NCBI GenBank assembly: GCA_051654905.1
Contig: JBOFYY010000158.1
Location: forward strand, 1-64,000
Length of the DNA stretch: 64,000 nt
Reading direction: 5' to 3'
Origin: JBOFIQ01 sp051654905
Lineage (GTDB): Bacteria; Actinomycetota; Actinomycetes; Propionibacteriales; Propionibacteriaceae
Shown here piece after piece: positions 36,679-44,995 of the stretch; positions within the stretch are counted from its first letter, which is position 1; each line of letters begins with the position of its first letter. The notes beneath the pieces were generated by a model. That model was not told the DNA's origin, made no database searches, and worked only from the letters and a program-made list of their open reading frames with translations. The position numbers were made by a program, and so were the translations under genes.

Positions 36679-37129
36679 TCTCTAGCTCCTTGACCATAAC
36701 AAGCGCATGCGCTCCGGGGGCGTAGTAATTATCACGGCAGGAAATTTCAGCAAATCCGAGCCGCCGGTAGAGCGCCAACGCACTCATATTGGTGTTTTCT
36801 ACTTCTAAGATCATGCGTTCGGCACCATCACGGTGTGCCCATTGGCATCCGGCAGTCACTAGTCGATCTCCGTGACGTTTTCCTCGCTGCGAAGGAGTCA
36901 CCACAATCCTGTGTAGATCAGCGCTATCGGCACCAGCTACATGCTGAAAAGTAGCAGCAGCAATAACTTGTGATTCGGACTCGATAACAAACACCTGTCG
37001 ATCAGTTCCCGAAATTTCATCTAACCACCCTTGCGAAGTCCATACTGCATGGGTAAAACCGTCATGTTCTAGCTGCATTAGATCAGCAAGATCGTGGGAG
37101 GTTGCACGGCGTAGGTTGTGTTCGGTCAC
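36671..37129 (-). CDS. rimI: Ribosomal-protein-S18-alanine N-acetyltransferase-like GNAT
   Basis: A GNAT acetyltransferase of 152 residues. The acetyl-CoA loop is VTPSQRGKRHGDRLV (the Q/RxxGxG/A pattern). MILEVENTNMSALALYRRLGF is the typical second half of RimI. Position between tsaB and tsaD supports the RimI assignment. Overlaps are 4 bases with tsaB and 8 with tsaD. The substrate (S18 N-terminus) is inferred from the family. Confidence 0.9.
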   Translation of the reverse strand: MTEHNLRRATSHDLADLMQLEHDGFTHAVWTSQGWLDEISGTDRQVFVIESESQVIAAATFQHVAGADSADLHRIVVTPSQRGKRHGDRLVTAGCQWAHRDGAERMILEVENTNMSALALYRRLGFAEISCRDNYYAPGAHALVMVKELENE

Positions 37130-37776
37130 CGAGGCGCCTGTTCATGTTTACCAACTAGCGCTGATTTACGTGCTCCTGGCTCTACTGCATCAGGTTTACG
37201 TAGATACATTGGCTCTAGAGTTCCTTCATCGCAGGTAAGCGACAGCAACGCCAGCATTCCAGCATCAACTGGGTTAGCTAAATCTGTACGAGCTCGCGCA
37301 CCCAATACGTCAGCGTAGAGAGCTACTCCTGGCCCCACGATTGGAAGGTCTGGTAGTTCGGCTGGTTTGCAGACTTGAGCTTCCCCTTGCCGTATTCCAT
37401 CACGGTAGTGCGCCCAATAAAGTTCTTTGCGACGGGCATCTGCGGCGGCAATATATTCGCCCGCAAGCTGTGCCGATGCTGCAAGCGCATCTAACGAACA
37501 TAATCCGCGAATCGGAATCCCCAGCGTTGCTGCTGTTACATGAGCTGACGCAATTCCTACCCGTAGCCCGGTAAAAGGCCCTGGCCCTAAGCCACATGCC
37601 ACTGCTGTAAGATCGCGATAGCTAGCACCAATCTGAGCAAGTGCTTGTTCTACAAGCGGCGTAAGTTTTTCGACGTGTTGGGATCCAGATTCATGTAATG
37701 AAACTAATATTTTTTCATCATCACATAGTCCTACGCTGACCGCAGTTGAGGTATCAATACCAAGAATGAGGCTCAT
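37126..37776 (-). CDS. tsaB: tRNA threonylcarbamoyladenosine biosynthesis protein TsaB
   Basis: A non-catalytic scaffold that dimerises with TsaD for t6A synthesis. It has 216 residues. The ASKHA opening LGIDTSTAVSVGL and the GLGPGPFTGLRVGIA motif in the middle identify it. Metal-binding residues of TsaD are absent, as is normal. It overlaps tsaE and rimI by 4 bases each. Confidence 0.95.
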   Translation of the reverse strand: MSLILGIDTSTAVSVGLCDDEKILVSLHESGSQHVEKLTPLVEQALAQIGASYRDLTAVACGLGPGPFTGLRVGIASAHVTAATLGIPIRGLCSLDALAASAQLAGEYIAAADARRKELYWAHYRDGIRQGEAQVCKPAELPDLPIVGPGVALYADVLGARARTDLANPVDAGMLALLSLTCDEGTLEPMYLRKPDAVEPGARKSALVGKHEQAPR

Positions 37777-38276
37777 GCGAGGGTCTCCAGTCCGGCATCA
37801 GCCCAGCGCTTGCCGATGCCTGTAAAAGTAACGTGTCGAGTTTCATCATCAGGGTCCAGCGAACGAATAATCTCAATGTCGAGACGATCGTCAGCTAACT
37901 GTTCGGCCTTATCTTTGCCCCATTCAATGAGCGTAACTGCATCCGCCAAAGTATCTTCTAGATCAAGATCCCATATTTCGTCTGCGGTTCCCAGCCGATA
38001 GGCGTCAACGTGAACTAGAGCTGGCCCAGATCCTAGATTTGGGTGGATTCGTGAAATCACAAATGTGGGAGAAATAATGGGTCCCCGAACTCCCATCCCT
38101 TCGCCTAACCCCTGAGTAAATGTTGTTTTCCCAGCCCCTAAGCTTCCGGTAGCAATAAGTACATCTCCGGCTTTCAGTAAAGTAGCTAATTTGGCGCCAA
38201 GAGCACGCATAGTTTCGGCGTCGGGAGCAGCAACAGTCACCTGAACTGTGACGGTTTCAGATTCTGAATGTGGCAC
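37773..38276 (-). CDS. tsaE: tRNA threonylcarbamoyladenosine biosynthesis ATPase TsaE
   Basis: An ATPase that resets the TsaBD complex. It has 167 residues, with P-loop GSLGAGKTT at 44-52, SPTFVI as the switch region and LVHVDAYRLG...DLDLEDTL as Walker B-like text; LIEWG follows. First gene of the t6A cluster. Its ATG is reached after a short spacer from the small membrane-protein gene, so a shared or own promoter cannot be distinguished. Confidence 0.95.
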   Translation of the reverse strand: MPHSESETVTVQVTVAAPDAETMRALGAKLATLLKAGDVLIATGSLGAGKTTFTQGLGEGMGVRGPIISPTFVISRIHPNLGSGPALVHVDAYRLGTADEIWDLDLEDTLADAVTLIEWGKDKAEQLADDRLDIEIIRSLDPDDETRHVTFTGIGKRWADAGLETLA

Positions 38277-38321
38277 TGCCCCATTCTATGCAATATCGCC
38301 GCGATCTGCCGACTACGACAC

Positions 38322-38350
38322 ATGCCGCCTCTTCTTAGTAGAGACGGCAT
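38322..38350 (-). terminator. Weak hairpin after the small membrane protein gene
   Basis: An 11-bp stem with one mismatch (ATGCCGCCTCT with AGAGACGGCAT) and no T-run on the minus strand. It may be a terminator or only a structured spacer upstream of tsaE. Confidence 0.35.
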
Positions 38351-38367
38351 ATGAGTATTAAAAGATT

Positions 38368-38670
38368 TTAGGCTTCCGAAGCAGTATTTCCGTGCTGTGC
38401 TAGTTCTGCCTTATGGACTGCTTCTTTACGGATACCGCCAGCAGTTTTCGTTGGCATTCCTAGCCCTAGTCCCAGTAAAAGACCTGCTAGACCAGCTAGA
38501 CCTGTACCAATCATTATCGTTCGCATGGGGCTAGCAAAACCTTGGCTCTTGTTAGCATTGGCAACCGAGACTAGGTTGCCAACTTCGTAGAAAACTTTAG
38601 CGATAAAAAATCCTAGAACTACAAGAGCAATAAGGCCACATACTGCAGCCGCTGATTTCATAAACTTCAT
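38368..38670 (-). CDS. Small membrane protein, unknown function
   Basis: 100 residues with two hydrophobic helices, at about 9-30 and 51-71. A Gly/Leu-rich second helix includes a GLGLGMP end. The tail is hydrophilic (about 75-100). It follows the YbjN-like gene after 3 bases, so the two are co-translated. No family recognised. Confidence 0.6.
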   Translation of the reverse strand: MKFMKSAAAVCGLIALVVLGFFIAKVFYEVGNLVSVANANKSQGFASPMRTIMIGTGLAGLAGLLLGLGLGMPTKTAGGIRKEAVHKAELAQHGNTASEA

Positions 38671-38673
38671 CTT

Positions 38674-39198
38674 CTATGCCTCTTTCTGGGTTTGTGGAAG
38701 AGCGGGAGAATCTTCTGGAATCCACTCAAGGAATTGCGGGAATGCTGTAGCTAGTTCGGAATAGAACTGACCACATGAGCCAGCTACACAGCGAATGAAT
38801 TGCTCTAGCTGCGCGTCGTTAACGCCACATTCGAAATCAGTTACCACATCGGCAACAACCGCATTGAATCCTTCTTGTGAAACGAAGAATCCCATCGGCC
38901 AATGATGGCTCATATGCCAGGAATTTATCCATTCCAAAATTTCCGCACGCATCTCTAGCGGGGGCTGAGCCGACCAGAAGGAACGAGCCTGCAGCATTTC
39001 CAGCGAAGCGCCAATGGAAACAAAGCGAATGACGTAACCGTCCCAGAGGCTAACTGGATCACCATCTTCGTCGATTACGTGATTGATCCCAAGCCGGGTA
39101 AGTGCAGCCGCGATTCTTTCACGCGATAACGCCGGAGTAGCCAGCGATGTATCCATCGCCACCCCGAAGGGGCTTTTGGGCAGATCTGAAATGTTCAC
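38674..39198 (-). CDS. YbjN-domain protein
   Basis: A soluble protein of 174 residues of the YbjN/type III chaperone-like fold. The pattern fits: LSRERIAAALTRLGINHVIDEDG, a short sheet, then a W-rich helix region (EILEWINSWHMSHHWPM) and a C-terminal helix with an FIRCVAGSCGQFYSEL stretch. YbjN-like proteins are common in actinobacteria, with no settled biochemical role. Co-directional with the small membrane protein after 3 bases. Confidence 0.7.
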   Translation of the reverse strand: MNISDLPKSPFGVAMDTSLATPALSRERIAAALTRLGINHVIDEDGDPVSLWDGYVIRFVSIGASLEMLQARSFWSAQPPLEMRAEILEWINSWHMSHHWPMGFFVSQEGFNAVVADVVTDFECGVNDAQLEQFIRCVAGSCGQFYSELATAFPQFLEWIPEDSPALPQTQKEA

Positions 39199-39250
39199 GC
39201 TATTAAGAGTAGAGGAAATTACTCCTTCTTACCGGGGAGGCAGCGAAAAC

Positions 39251-40503
39251 CTAGCTAGGCAACTGAGAAAACCAGTCTCTAAACTCTGGCATAAGTTCTG
39301 CAACTGTATTGGCGCCTAGTGGTTTAGCTATACTTTCAGAGATATTTCCGGTACTGATAGCATCTTTTATCATCTGCCAAGTTTTAGGTCTACCTATTTT
39401 TAAATCTACCCACGAAAAGAAAGCACCACTTACCGCATATTCAAACTTTTTAAATTTTTCTGGATCTTTAATATCAGTGATTAGCTCGCCAAGTCTATCG
39501 ATATATTTTCTAAGAATCTCATCTTTTGGAAATAAATCTTTCAATAAGAAGATTGCTCCAGCGTACTCCGCCCAAAAAGCGCTTCCCTCAATAATTCATT
39601 TCGGAACACGTTTCTTATTGATATTCCAAGAGTACTGAACGACATGAGTTAACTCATGTAAGAATAACTTTTCATATACTTCTTTATAGTTATACCCTTG
39701 AGAGTCTTTATTATATTCATCTTCCATAGTTACCATAGCTATACGCGGAGCATCATAACTTTTATCAACAGTCGGAACCTCAAAAACATTCCCCTATAAT
39801 ATTTACTTTCATCACTGTTAGGATAACGTGATTGCGCAAAAACTGATTCACTAATTGCATTTCTGCCTTGATACACAACAACTCGCTCCGGGATCCCCAA
39901 CCCCTCAAGCTCAGATTTCAACTCAAGGAACTTTTTCTCATACCCATCAATAAGTCCTTTTATAAAATCTTCTTCTTCAATGGGACACATGATCATCACA
40001 TGATCACTCGCAACCGTAGCAATCTCACCAAGATCCCAAGGAGCAACCCATTCCCCCCTCCGCGAACTAAAACCAACTAACTTAACCGCACCGCTTGAAT
40101 CCTTACTAAAACTATAACTAGCAGGAGACAGCAACGGAGCCTTGTCAACCCCTATAACTCGATGTCGAATAAACCCATCGATATCAAATTTCTCTCCATC
40201 TTTAACAGAAACCAAGGGCTGATTATCTACAGCAAGAACTAGATTTGTTTCCACATGGGGCAGAGAATGAATCGCTATAAATGTCCGCTTTACAACAACA
40301 AGATTTTCCGGAGCCACAAAACTACTAAACTCATCCCAGTTTCCTCGCTTCCATATTTCAGAAAACTCGGCTACCGAATCACGCAATCTCTCAAGCATAA
40401 CTTGCGAAGGCGCTTCCAAAATAGGAGAGATTCTCGAGCTACAGCCAACAAGCACGCCCGCAGAAACCCCCACGCCAAGAACAAGTACCGTACGCCTATC
40501 AAT
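39251..40503 (-). pseudogene. Decayed HExxH metallopeptidase lipoprotein gene
   Basis: One ancestral frame can be followed across three lesions. An N-terminal lipoprotein-like part (hydrophobic stretch ending LVGC) runs to about 39795. A single-base loss near the GGGG run at 39791-39794 shifts the frame. In the shifted frame the text continues EVPTVDKSYDAPRIAMV, then LFLHELTHVVQYSW with HELTH at 39644-39658. A TGA at 39596-39598 stands where Trp would fit, followed by IIEGSAFWAEYAG. The final 98 codons end at 39251. No ATG, GTG or TTG opens the full signal peptide; codon 40503 is ATT. The region is AT-rich compared with its neighbours. It would have been a secreted zinc peptidase. Confidence 0.75.
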
Positions 40504-40780
40504 CGCTGCAAGTGCTCTCCTTCTATTAGAAATCAGATTAGGGCAATAGGTTTTCCCACAAGCAAAAACACCAACTTATTTCATAACAATTAGACAACAG
40601 ATCCTCATTGTTTAACACGCTGTATATCGGGTTGACAGCAAACCCAAACGGCTCCAGCTTTCCTGTCACAGACTTATCAATATCCTGTGTATTCCTGAGA
40701 AAACTTGATTTAGTTCTCAGCATTTTTTAAGGTTTTAAGCGTGGTGAGATCCTCAGAAGCACCCGCTTCTATCTCATTAC
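40504..40780. other. AT-rich spacer before the c-di-AMP riboswitch
   Basis: No gene is supported. It contains TTGACA at 40632-40637, a possible -35, without a convincing -10. A short hairpin (40695-40720) with T6 is listed separately, and GAAGC/GCTTC pair at about 40756-40769. The promoter of the CHAP gene must lie here but was not pinned down. Confidence 0.4.
40695..40728 (+). terminator. Short hairpin with T-run upstream of the riboswitch
   Basis: CTGAGAA (40695-40701) pairs with TTCTCAG (40714-40720), followed by CATTTTTT. It has the form of a plus-strand intrinsic terminator, but no plus-strand gene ends before it. Confidence 0.45.
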
Positions 40781-40894
40781 GTGCTTAATCGGGATTTTCC
40801 CGAGCCGGGGACCCAGTCTCATTGGGGTGAATCGCTTCCATAAGCGTAGGGACACACCTTTCCTCCCGAACCCGTCAGCTAACTCGGTCAGCAC
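40781..40894 (+). ncRNA. c-di-AMP riboswitch (ydaO-yuaA type)
   Basis: The leader has the ydaO core in order: GCCGGGGACCCA, then TTGGGGTGAATC, a variable stem CGCTTCCATAAGCG, then GGGACACACC and CCCGAACCCGTCAGCTAA. A P1 helix can be drawn from GTGCT (40781-40785) with AGCAC (40890-40894), and a TCGGG/CCCGA stem lies inside. In actinobacteria this aptamer normally precedes secreted cell-wall hydrolase genes, as it does here (CHAP protein). Binding of c-di-AMP usually lowers expression. The expression-platform hairpin was not resolved. Confidence 0.85.
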
Positions 40895-40912
40895 CACTCG
40901 AAAGGAACACCC

Positions 40913-41575
40913 ATGCGTTTATCACGCACTCTAGGACGCGTTGCCGCTACTGGCGTAGCAAGTATTGCTATCGCTGGCGCTGCCGCCACAGCGGCCTTTG
41001 CAGCACCTAACCAAGGAACTCAAGCACCACCTAACACCACTTCTTACCAGCAAGCTCCCCCTCAGTGGAATTACAATAACCGCCCCCAATGGTGGAATAA
41101 CGCCCCTGCCGCGAATCAATACAATGCCCCCCAGCAGTATTCAACAACTAAGAGCTGGAGTGCTCCAGCAACAACATGGACTCGGTCCAACAATTCATGG
41201 GGCAATAGCGCTACCCAAAGCACTAGCAGAGACACCTATTCCCAATCTGGTGGAAATTGGTACGCCTGGGGAAATTGCACTTGGTACGCTTACGAACGTC
41301 GTGTTGAACTGGGGTTAGGTGTAGCAAGCAATTGGGGCAACGCTAATACTTGGGGAACCAACGCTGCCGCTGCTGGATATATCGTCACCCATACCCCAAC
41401 CGTAGGGTCAATTATGGTTTCTACAGCCGGATATTACGGACACGTCGCCATAGTTGAAAGCGTCGCTGCAGACGGTAGCTTCACCATCTCTGAAATGAAC
41501 TACGCCGGATACAACGTCATCAGCACTCGCACTCTTTCAGCACACGACGCCAACTATTTAAGTTTCATTGCCTAA
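40913..41575 (+). CDS. Secreted CHAP-domain peptidoglycan hydrolase
   Basis: A secreted protein of 220 residues. The signal peptide ends with AFA near residue 30. A Gln/Asn/Pro/Trp-rich linker of about 80 residues follows, then the CHAP amidase/endopeptidase domain. Catalytic residues are in GNCTWYAYERR (Cys) and YYGHVAIVES (His), and MNYAGYNVIS supplies the third polar residue. AAAGGA lies just before the ATG. It is directly under the c-di-AMP riboswitch, which ties cell-wall cutting to c-di-AMP level. A 14-bp terminator follows. Confidence 0.92.
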   Translation: MRLSRTLGRVAATGVASIAIAGAAATAAFAAPNQGTQAPPNTTSYQQAPPQWNYNNRPQWWNNAPAANQYNAPQQYSTTKSWSAPATTWTRSNNSWGNSATQSTSRDTYSQSGGNWYAWGNCTWYAYERRVELGLGVASNWGNANTWGTNAAAAGYIVTHTPTVGSIMVSTAGYYGHVAIVESVAADGSFTISEMNYAGYNVISTRTLSAHDANYLSFIA

Positions 41576-41582
41576 CAAAATA

Positions 41583-41625
41583 AGGTGGCTGTGGTACATA
41601 GATCCTCTATCTACCACAGCCACCT
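41583..41625 (+). terminator. Terminator after the CHAP gene
   Basis: A perfect 14-bp stem (AGGTGGCTGTGGTA at 41583-41596 with TACCACAGCCACCT at 41612-41625), then ATTATCTTTTTGA. It argues that the next gene has its own promoter and starts after it. Confidence 0.85.
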
Positions 41626-41660
41626 ATTATCTTTTTGATAACACCGGTAGGCTCATCACT

Positions 41661-42599
41661 GTGATACTACGACGCCGCATCCTTGCTTTAGCCGGAAGTT
41701 TCCTGCTTGCTGGCATTACTGGATGCACATCAGCGTCAAATCCAGCACCAGCAAATAGCTCAACTATCACCGATTGGACAGCCCCCGGAGCCACACTTCC
41801 TGCCCTAACCGCCCTATGCGACGCCGCCGGTAGTAAAACTCTAGTTAAAGCAGAAGTTTCGGCAACTCGTATCGCGGTAGCAGTGCTTATTCCTAAAACA
41901 TCTCAAAAAAACTCAACTAACGAACATGTTGAAACTTGGGAATGGCGTGACGGAGTCGCGCAAAAAGTTGATGGTGATACTCAAAATGTTGGACAGACTC
42001 GTTTTTCGCTCAACGATTTCAATCTTTCCAACGTCCGAGAACTATTTACGCTAGCTGGAGTTGTAGCCGGGTCTGCTAAACAACAAGAACTGCAAATCGT
42101 CACATATTCTCCTGGACGAGTCCTCATGACAGTTACTACTCAACCAGAATCGGTACCTGTTTTTTTCCGACCTGACGGAACACTTATCCGACCCCTCGAC
42201 CTATCTTGGCCAAATGACTTCTCGGAAGGATTTGGGGACGCAACCAAAGGTATGGCTCGAGTTACTGCCGTCGGAATACAACCATCACTAGGAATTTGGT
42301 CAGAACTAACTATCCACGATGTAACGTTACGTCAGATTCGCGCCGCAAAAGCACCCGCTCGCGAAGAAACTCGACAAGAATCCTCATCGCTACAAGGTTG
42401 GGAATTTGATCCAGCAATAATCAATCTTTCCGTGCTAACTGAAAAGTTGAAAGAGCTCGGCAAAGGCAAACCCATAACTATGGTTGTTGATCGTCGAGAT
42501 CATCTCGACGCGCCACTAATTCGATTAACTATTGAAGGCCGTACAACAATTATGGATCTGGCTGGCAACGACGTCACCAACCAGATCCACTCTCGTTAA
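41661..42599 (+). CDS. Lipoprotein of unknown function
   Basis: A protein of 312 residues with a classical lipoprotein leader: RRR, a hydrophobic stretch, then LAGITGC. The mature part has Ser/Asn/Pro-rich linker residues, then mixed sheet and helix with no recognised catalytic motif. GTG 41661 is chosen because the frame upstream runs back through the CHAP terminator and into the CHAP gene. It is convergent with the CoA-transferase gene, 1 base apart, and no hairpin separates them. No family recognised. Confidence 0.65.
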   Translation: MILRRRILALAGSFLLAGITGCTSASNPAPANSSTITDWTAPGATLPALTALCDAAGSKTLVKAEVSATRIAVAVLIPKTSQKNSTNEHVETWEWRDGVAQKVDGDTQNVGQTRFSLNDFNLSNVRELFTLAGVVAGSAKQQELQIVTYSPGRVLMTVTTQPESVPVFFRPDGTLIRPLDLSWPNDFSEGFGDATKGMARVTAVGIQPSLGIWSELTIHDVTLRQIRAAKAPAREETRQESSSLQGWEFDPAIINLSVLTEKLKELGKGKPITMVVDRRDHLDAPLIRLTIEGRTTIMDLAGNDVTNQIHSR

Positions 42600-42600
42600 A

Positions 42601-43857
42601 TTAGTTTGGGTAGCTTCCAAAAAGACCCAGCGCAACAGCATCTTCCCGCAGCTGCTCACGAGCATTCGGGTGTGCTGCCTTCTCGATGAGCTGATGTGCC
42701 TGCTCCTGCTGAGTACGACAGAACATATCGGCTATTCCCTGCTCAGTAACAACTGCTGACGGCTGCAGCGACGTCGTAACTTCAGTAAGTTTTCCGACTA
42801 CTGTCGATACATTTGCTTTTGGATGCCACGATTTCAGTGCCAAATATGCCGCACCACCTGGAGCATGCATCGCGCCAACAATAAAGTCAGTCTGCCCGCC
42901 AGTACCTGAGTAGATCTTGTTATTGATCCGGCTGGCATTGGCTTGCAAGAATAGGTCAATCTGCAAAGCAGTATTAACTGAAACCATTTGATTCTGTTGT
43001 GAGATCAGACCTGGATCATTGGTTTTAATCGTCCGCATCACTCGGATCCGGTCGTTATTATCAACCCAGTCGTATAGTTCCTGAGTACCAAATAGGAACG
43101 AACAAATTATTGGACGCTCCTTATCAAGAGCACCCGCCTTATCCAAAACCAGCGCCCCGTCGCTCATTAGCTCGGTCCACACTCCCAAACCACGACGATG
43201 CGTCAAAGATGACAAAACCGCATCCGGAACAGCACCAATACCTGTTTGGAGAGTAGAACCATCATTAACCCGCTCAGCAATCATCTGACCGATAGCTAAT
43301 GATTCATCATCGATAGTGCCTGGATTATGGGTTAGCAGCGGCGTCGATACCTCATAACCGAAGTCAATATCATCAAGTTGAACAACCGCATCGCCCAAGG
43401 CGTAAGGCATCTTGTCGTTCATCTGAGCGATAACCAGGGCGCCACGAGCCTTAGCAGCTTCAATAGCATCTGGAAGTACGTTGACCTCGATTCCCAGCGA
43501 CACAGTGCCATTCTGGGGCTTTGAGGTATGGATAACGACTAGATCTGGCGGAAGCTGAGTTTTGAAATAGCGAGGCACCATCGATAGTCGACTCGGAATG
43601 TAGTCGAGCTTCGAATGCTGTGCTTTTCGCATCGACGGTCCCACAAATGGTGACTCATGAGTAACACCCTCACGGTCAGGAATTGGCCCATTCGCATTAA
43701 GCATGAATAAGCGATATTCGGGGATAGCTTTATCAATAATAGTAAGTAGCTCTACGGGAACAGCGAAGTTACCAGTAACAACGACCCGCGGGTTAGCGGG
43801 CAATTGAGAAACCTGCGACGTCAGCGTCGCCTCATCAACAATGCGCATGACGCCCAT
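42601..43857 (-). CDS. Acetyl-CoA hydrolase/CoA-transferase family protein
   Basis: A protein of 418 residues of the Cat1/4-hydroxybutyrate CoA-transferase superfamily. TGIGAVPDAVLSSL in the middle, GTGGQTDFIVGA and VVTEQGIADM are the family landmarks. It probably moves CoA between acetyl-CoA and another short acid such as succinate, or hydrolyses acetyl-CoA, so it could yield acetate. The precise acceptor cannot be read. It has no operon partner. Confidence 0.82.
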   Translation of the reverse strand: MGVMRIVDEATLTSQVSQLPANPRVVVTGNFAVPVELLTIIDKAIPEYRLFMLNANGPIPDREGVTHESPFVGPSMRKAQHSKLDYIPSRLSMVPRYFKTQLPPDLVVIHTSKPQNGTVSLGIEVNVLPDAIEAAKARGALVIAQMNDKMPYALGDAVVQLDDIDFGYEVSTPLLTHNPGTIDDESLAIGQMIAERVNDGSTLQTGIGAVPDAVLSSLTHRRGLGVWTELMSDGALVLDKAGALDKERPIICSFLFGTQELYDWVDNNDRIRVMRTIKTNDPGLISQQNQMVSVNTALQIDLFLQANASRINNKIYSGTGGQTDFIVGAMHAPGGAAYLALKSWHPKANVSTVVGKLTEVTTSLQPSAVVTEQGIADMFCRTQQEQAHQLIEKAAHPNAREQLREDAVALGLFGSYPN

Positions 43858-43906
43858 TCTGGCTGAAAACTCTCACAAGTACCGCATCGGGGTACCTTTA
43901 TACGTA

Positions 43907-43943
43907 TTTATGCCCGATTCTCGCTAAGAGAACCGGGCATAAA
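43907..43943 (-). terminator. Terminator after the YpfJ-type peptidase
   Basis: A 16-bp stem with one mismatch (TTTATGCCCGATTCTC at 43907-43922 with GAGAACCGGGCATAAA at 43928-43943), 5-base loop, just past the stop at 43953. Confidence 0.8.
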
Positions 43944-43952
43944 TAGCAGTTT

Positions 43953-44822
43953 CTAGCCTAACGAGATATTGGGATCAAAAGTATTGCACTGGTTAGGGTC
44001 ACCGCTCTTGAAACCGATAGCGAGCCACTTCTGTCGCATATTGGCTGAGCCATGAGTCCATGACTCTCGGTTAACTCGTCCAGTTGCTTGCTTCTGAATT
44101 CGGTCATCGCCAACGGCTCGAGCTGCATCAGCGGCCCGGTTCACATCATCTTGAGTGATAGAGGCGATCGGAGACTGTGGATCTTTAGTTGCATTGCGCA
44201 ACCAAGCGCCAGCAAAGCAGTCTGCTTGCAATTCCAGTCGAACTGCTCCTGAAGTAGGTCCAGTGGACTGATCCTGCTGTGCAGCTGCCATCGTTCCGAT
44301 CTGGTTGGAAATGTGATGACCATATTCGTGAGCAATGACATAGGCTTCTGCGGCGTCTCCACCCATAGCGCCAAAACGTCCTGTCAGCTCATCGAAGAAA
44401 CCATAATCTAAGTAAACTTTTTCATCACCTGGGCAGTAGAACGGCCCCACCTCAGAACTTGCCTGTCCGCAAGCAGTTGAGATTGCTCCAGTAAACGGAA
44501 TCGTTGCAATAACTCGATAATCACGGAGCTGAGTTTTCCAGTAAGACTGAACTGAGTTCGTGTAAGCAACAAAACGGCACTCTCGATTTTCTGCAATCGA
44601 AGCGCCCGTCTTGCATTGCTCTGCACCAGCAACTGGCTGGTTATTGCTTGTTGTGCCTTTATTAAGACCATTCAACAATGCCGGATCGATGCCCAAAAAG
44701 AGCGCAATTAGCGCAATAATAAGACCGCCGATACCGCCGCCAATAGCGACACCGCTACGACTGCCGCCGCCAGCCGGCTGGACCTGTGACGAGTCGAGCT
44801 GAACGTTATCTCTGTACTCCAT
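43953..44822 (-). CDS. Putative neutral zinc metallopeptidase (YpfJ family)
   Basis: A membrane-anchored zinc protein of 289 residues. The cytoplasmic N-terminus is followed by one helix at about 22-44. A Cys-containing extracellular domain has HEYGHH at 165-170 and a downstream LELQADCFAGAW, where the acidic residue completes the site. The end NESWTHGS-like text (RESWTHGSANMRQ) is typical of the family. ATG 44822 is preferred: an AGGAGG box lies 11 bases upstream, and the longer frame from 44900 adds Cys-rich non-conserved residues. Substrate unknown. Confidence 0.85.
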   Translation of the reverse strand: MEYRDNVQLDSSQVQPAGGGSRSGVAIGGGIGGLIIALIALFLGIDPALLNGLNKGTTSNNQPVAGAEQCKTGASIAENRECRFVAYTNSVQSYWKTQLRDYRVIATIPFTGAISTACGQASSEVGPFYCPGDEKVYLDYGFFDELTGRFGAMGGDAAEAYVIAHEYGHHISNQIGTMAAAQQDQSTGPTSGAVRLELQADCFAGAWLRNATKDPQSPIASITQDDVNRAADAARAVGDDRIQKQATGRVNRESWTHGSANMRQKWLAIGFKSGDPNQCNTFDPNISLG

Positions 44823-44995
44823 GCGGTTCTTTTCCTCCTGGACCGTGGTTCTACCCTTTAAGAGTAGCTGGCAATAGCTACTCTGTGTACACAACCGCAC
44901 TAATTTTTATATTTTCGCGACCTCAAGAATCACATTTATGTCACTCCCCTACCCCTTTTTACATCAACACTGCACCCATCAGGCATGATTAACTA

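Noticed and set aside
39251..39544. A separate small gene
   Set aside because: It continues the decayed metallopeptidase frame beyond a TGA and is part of the pseudogene.
40538..40723. 61-codon minus-strand frame in the spacer
   Set aside because: Covers a hairpin and has no recognisable content or ribosome binding site.
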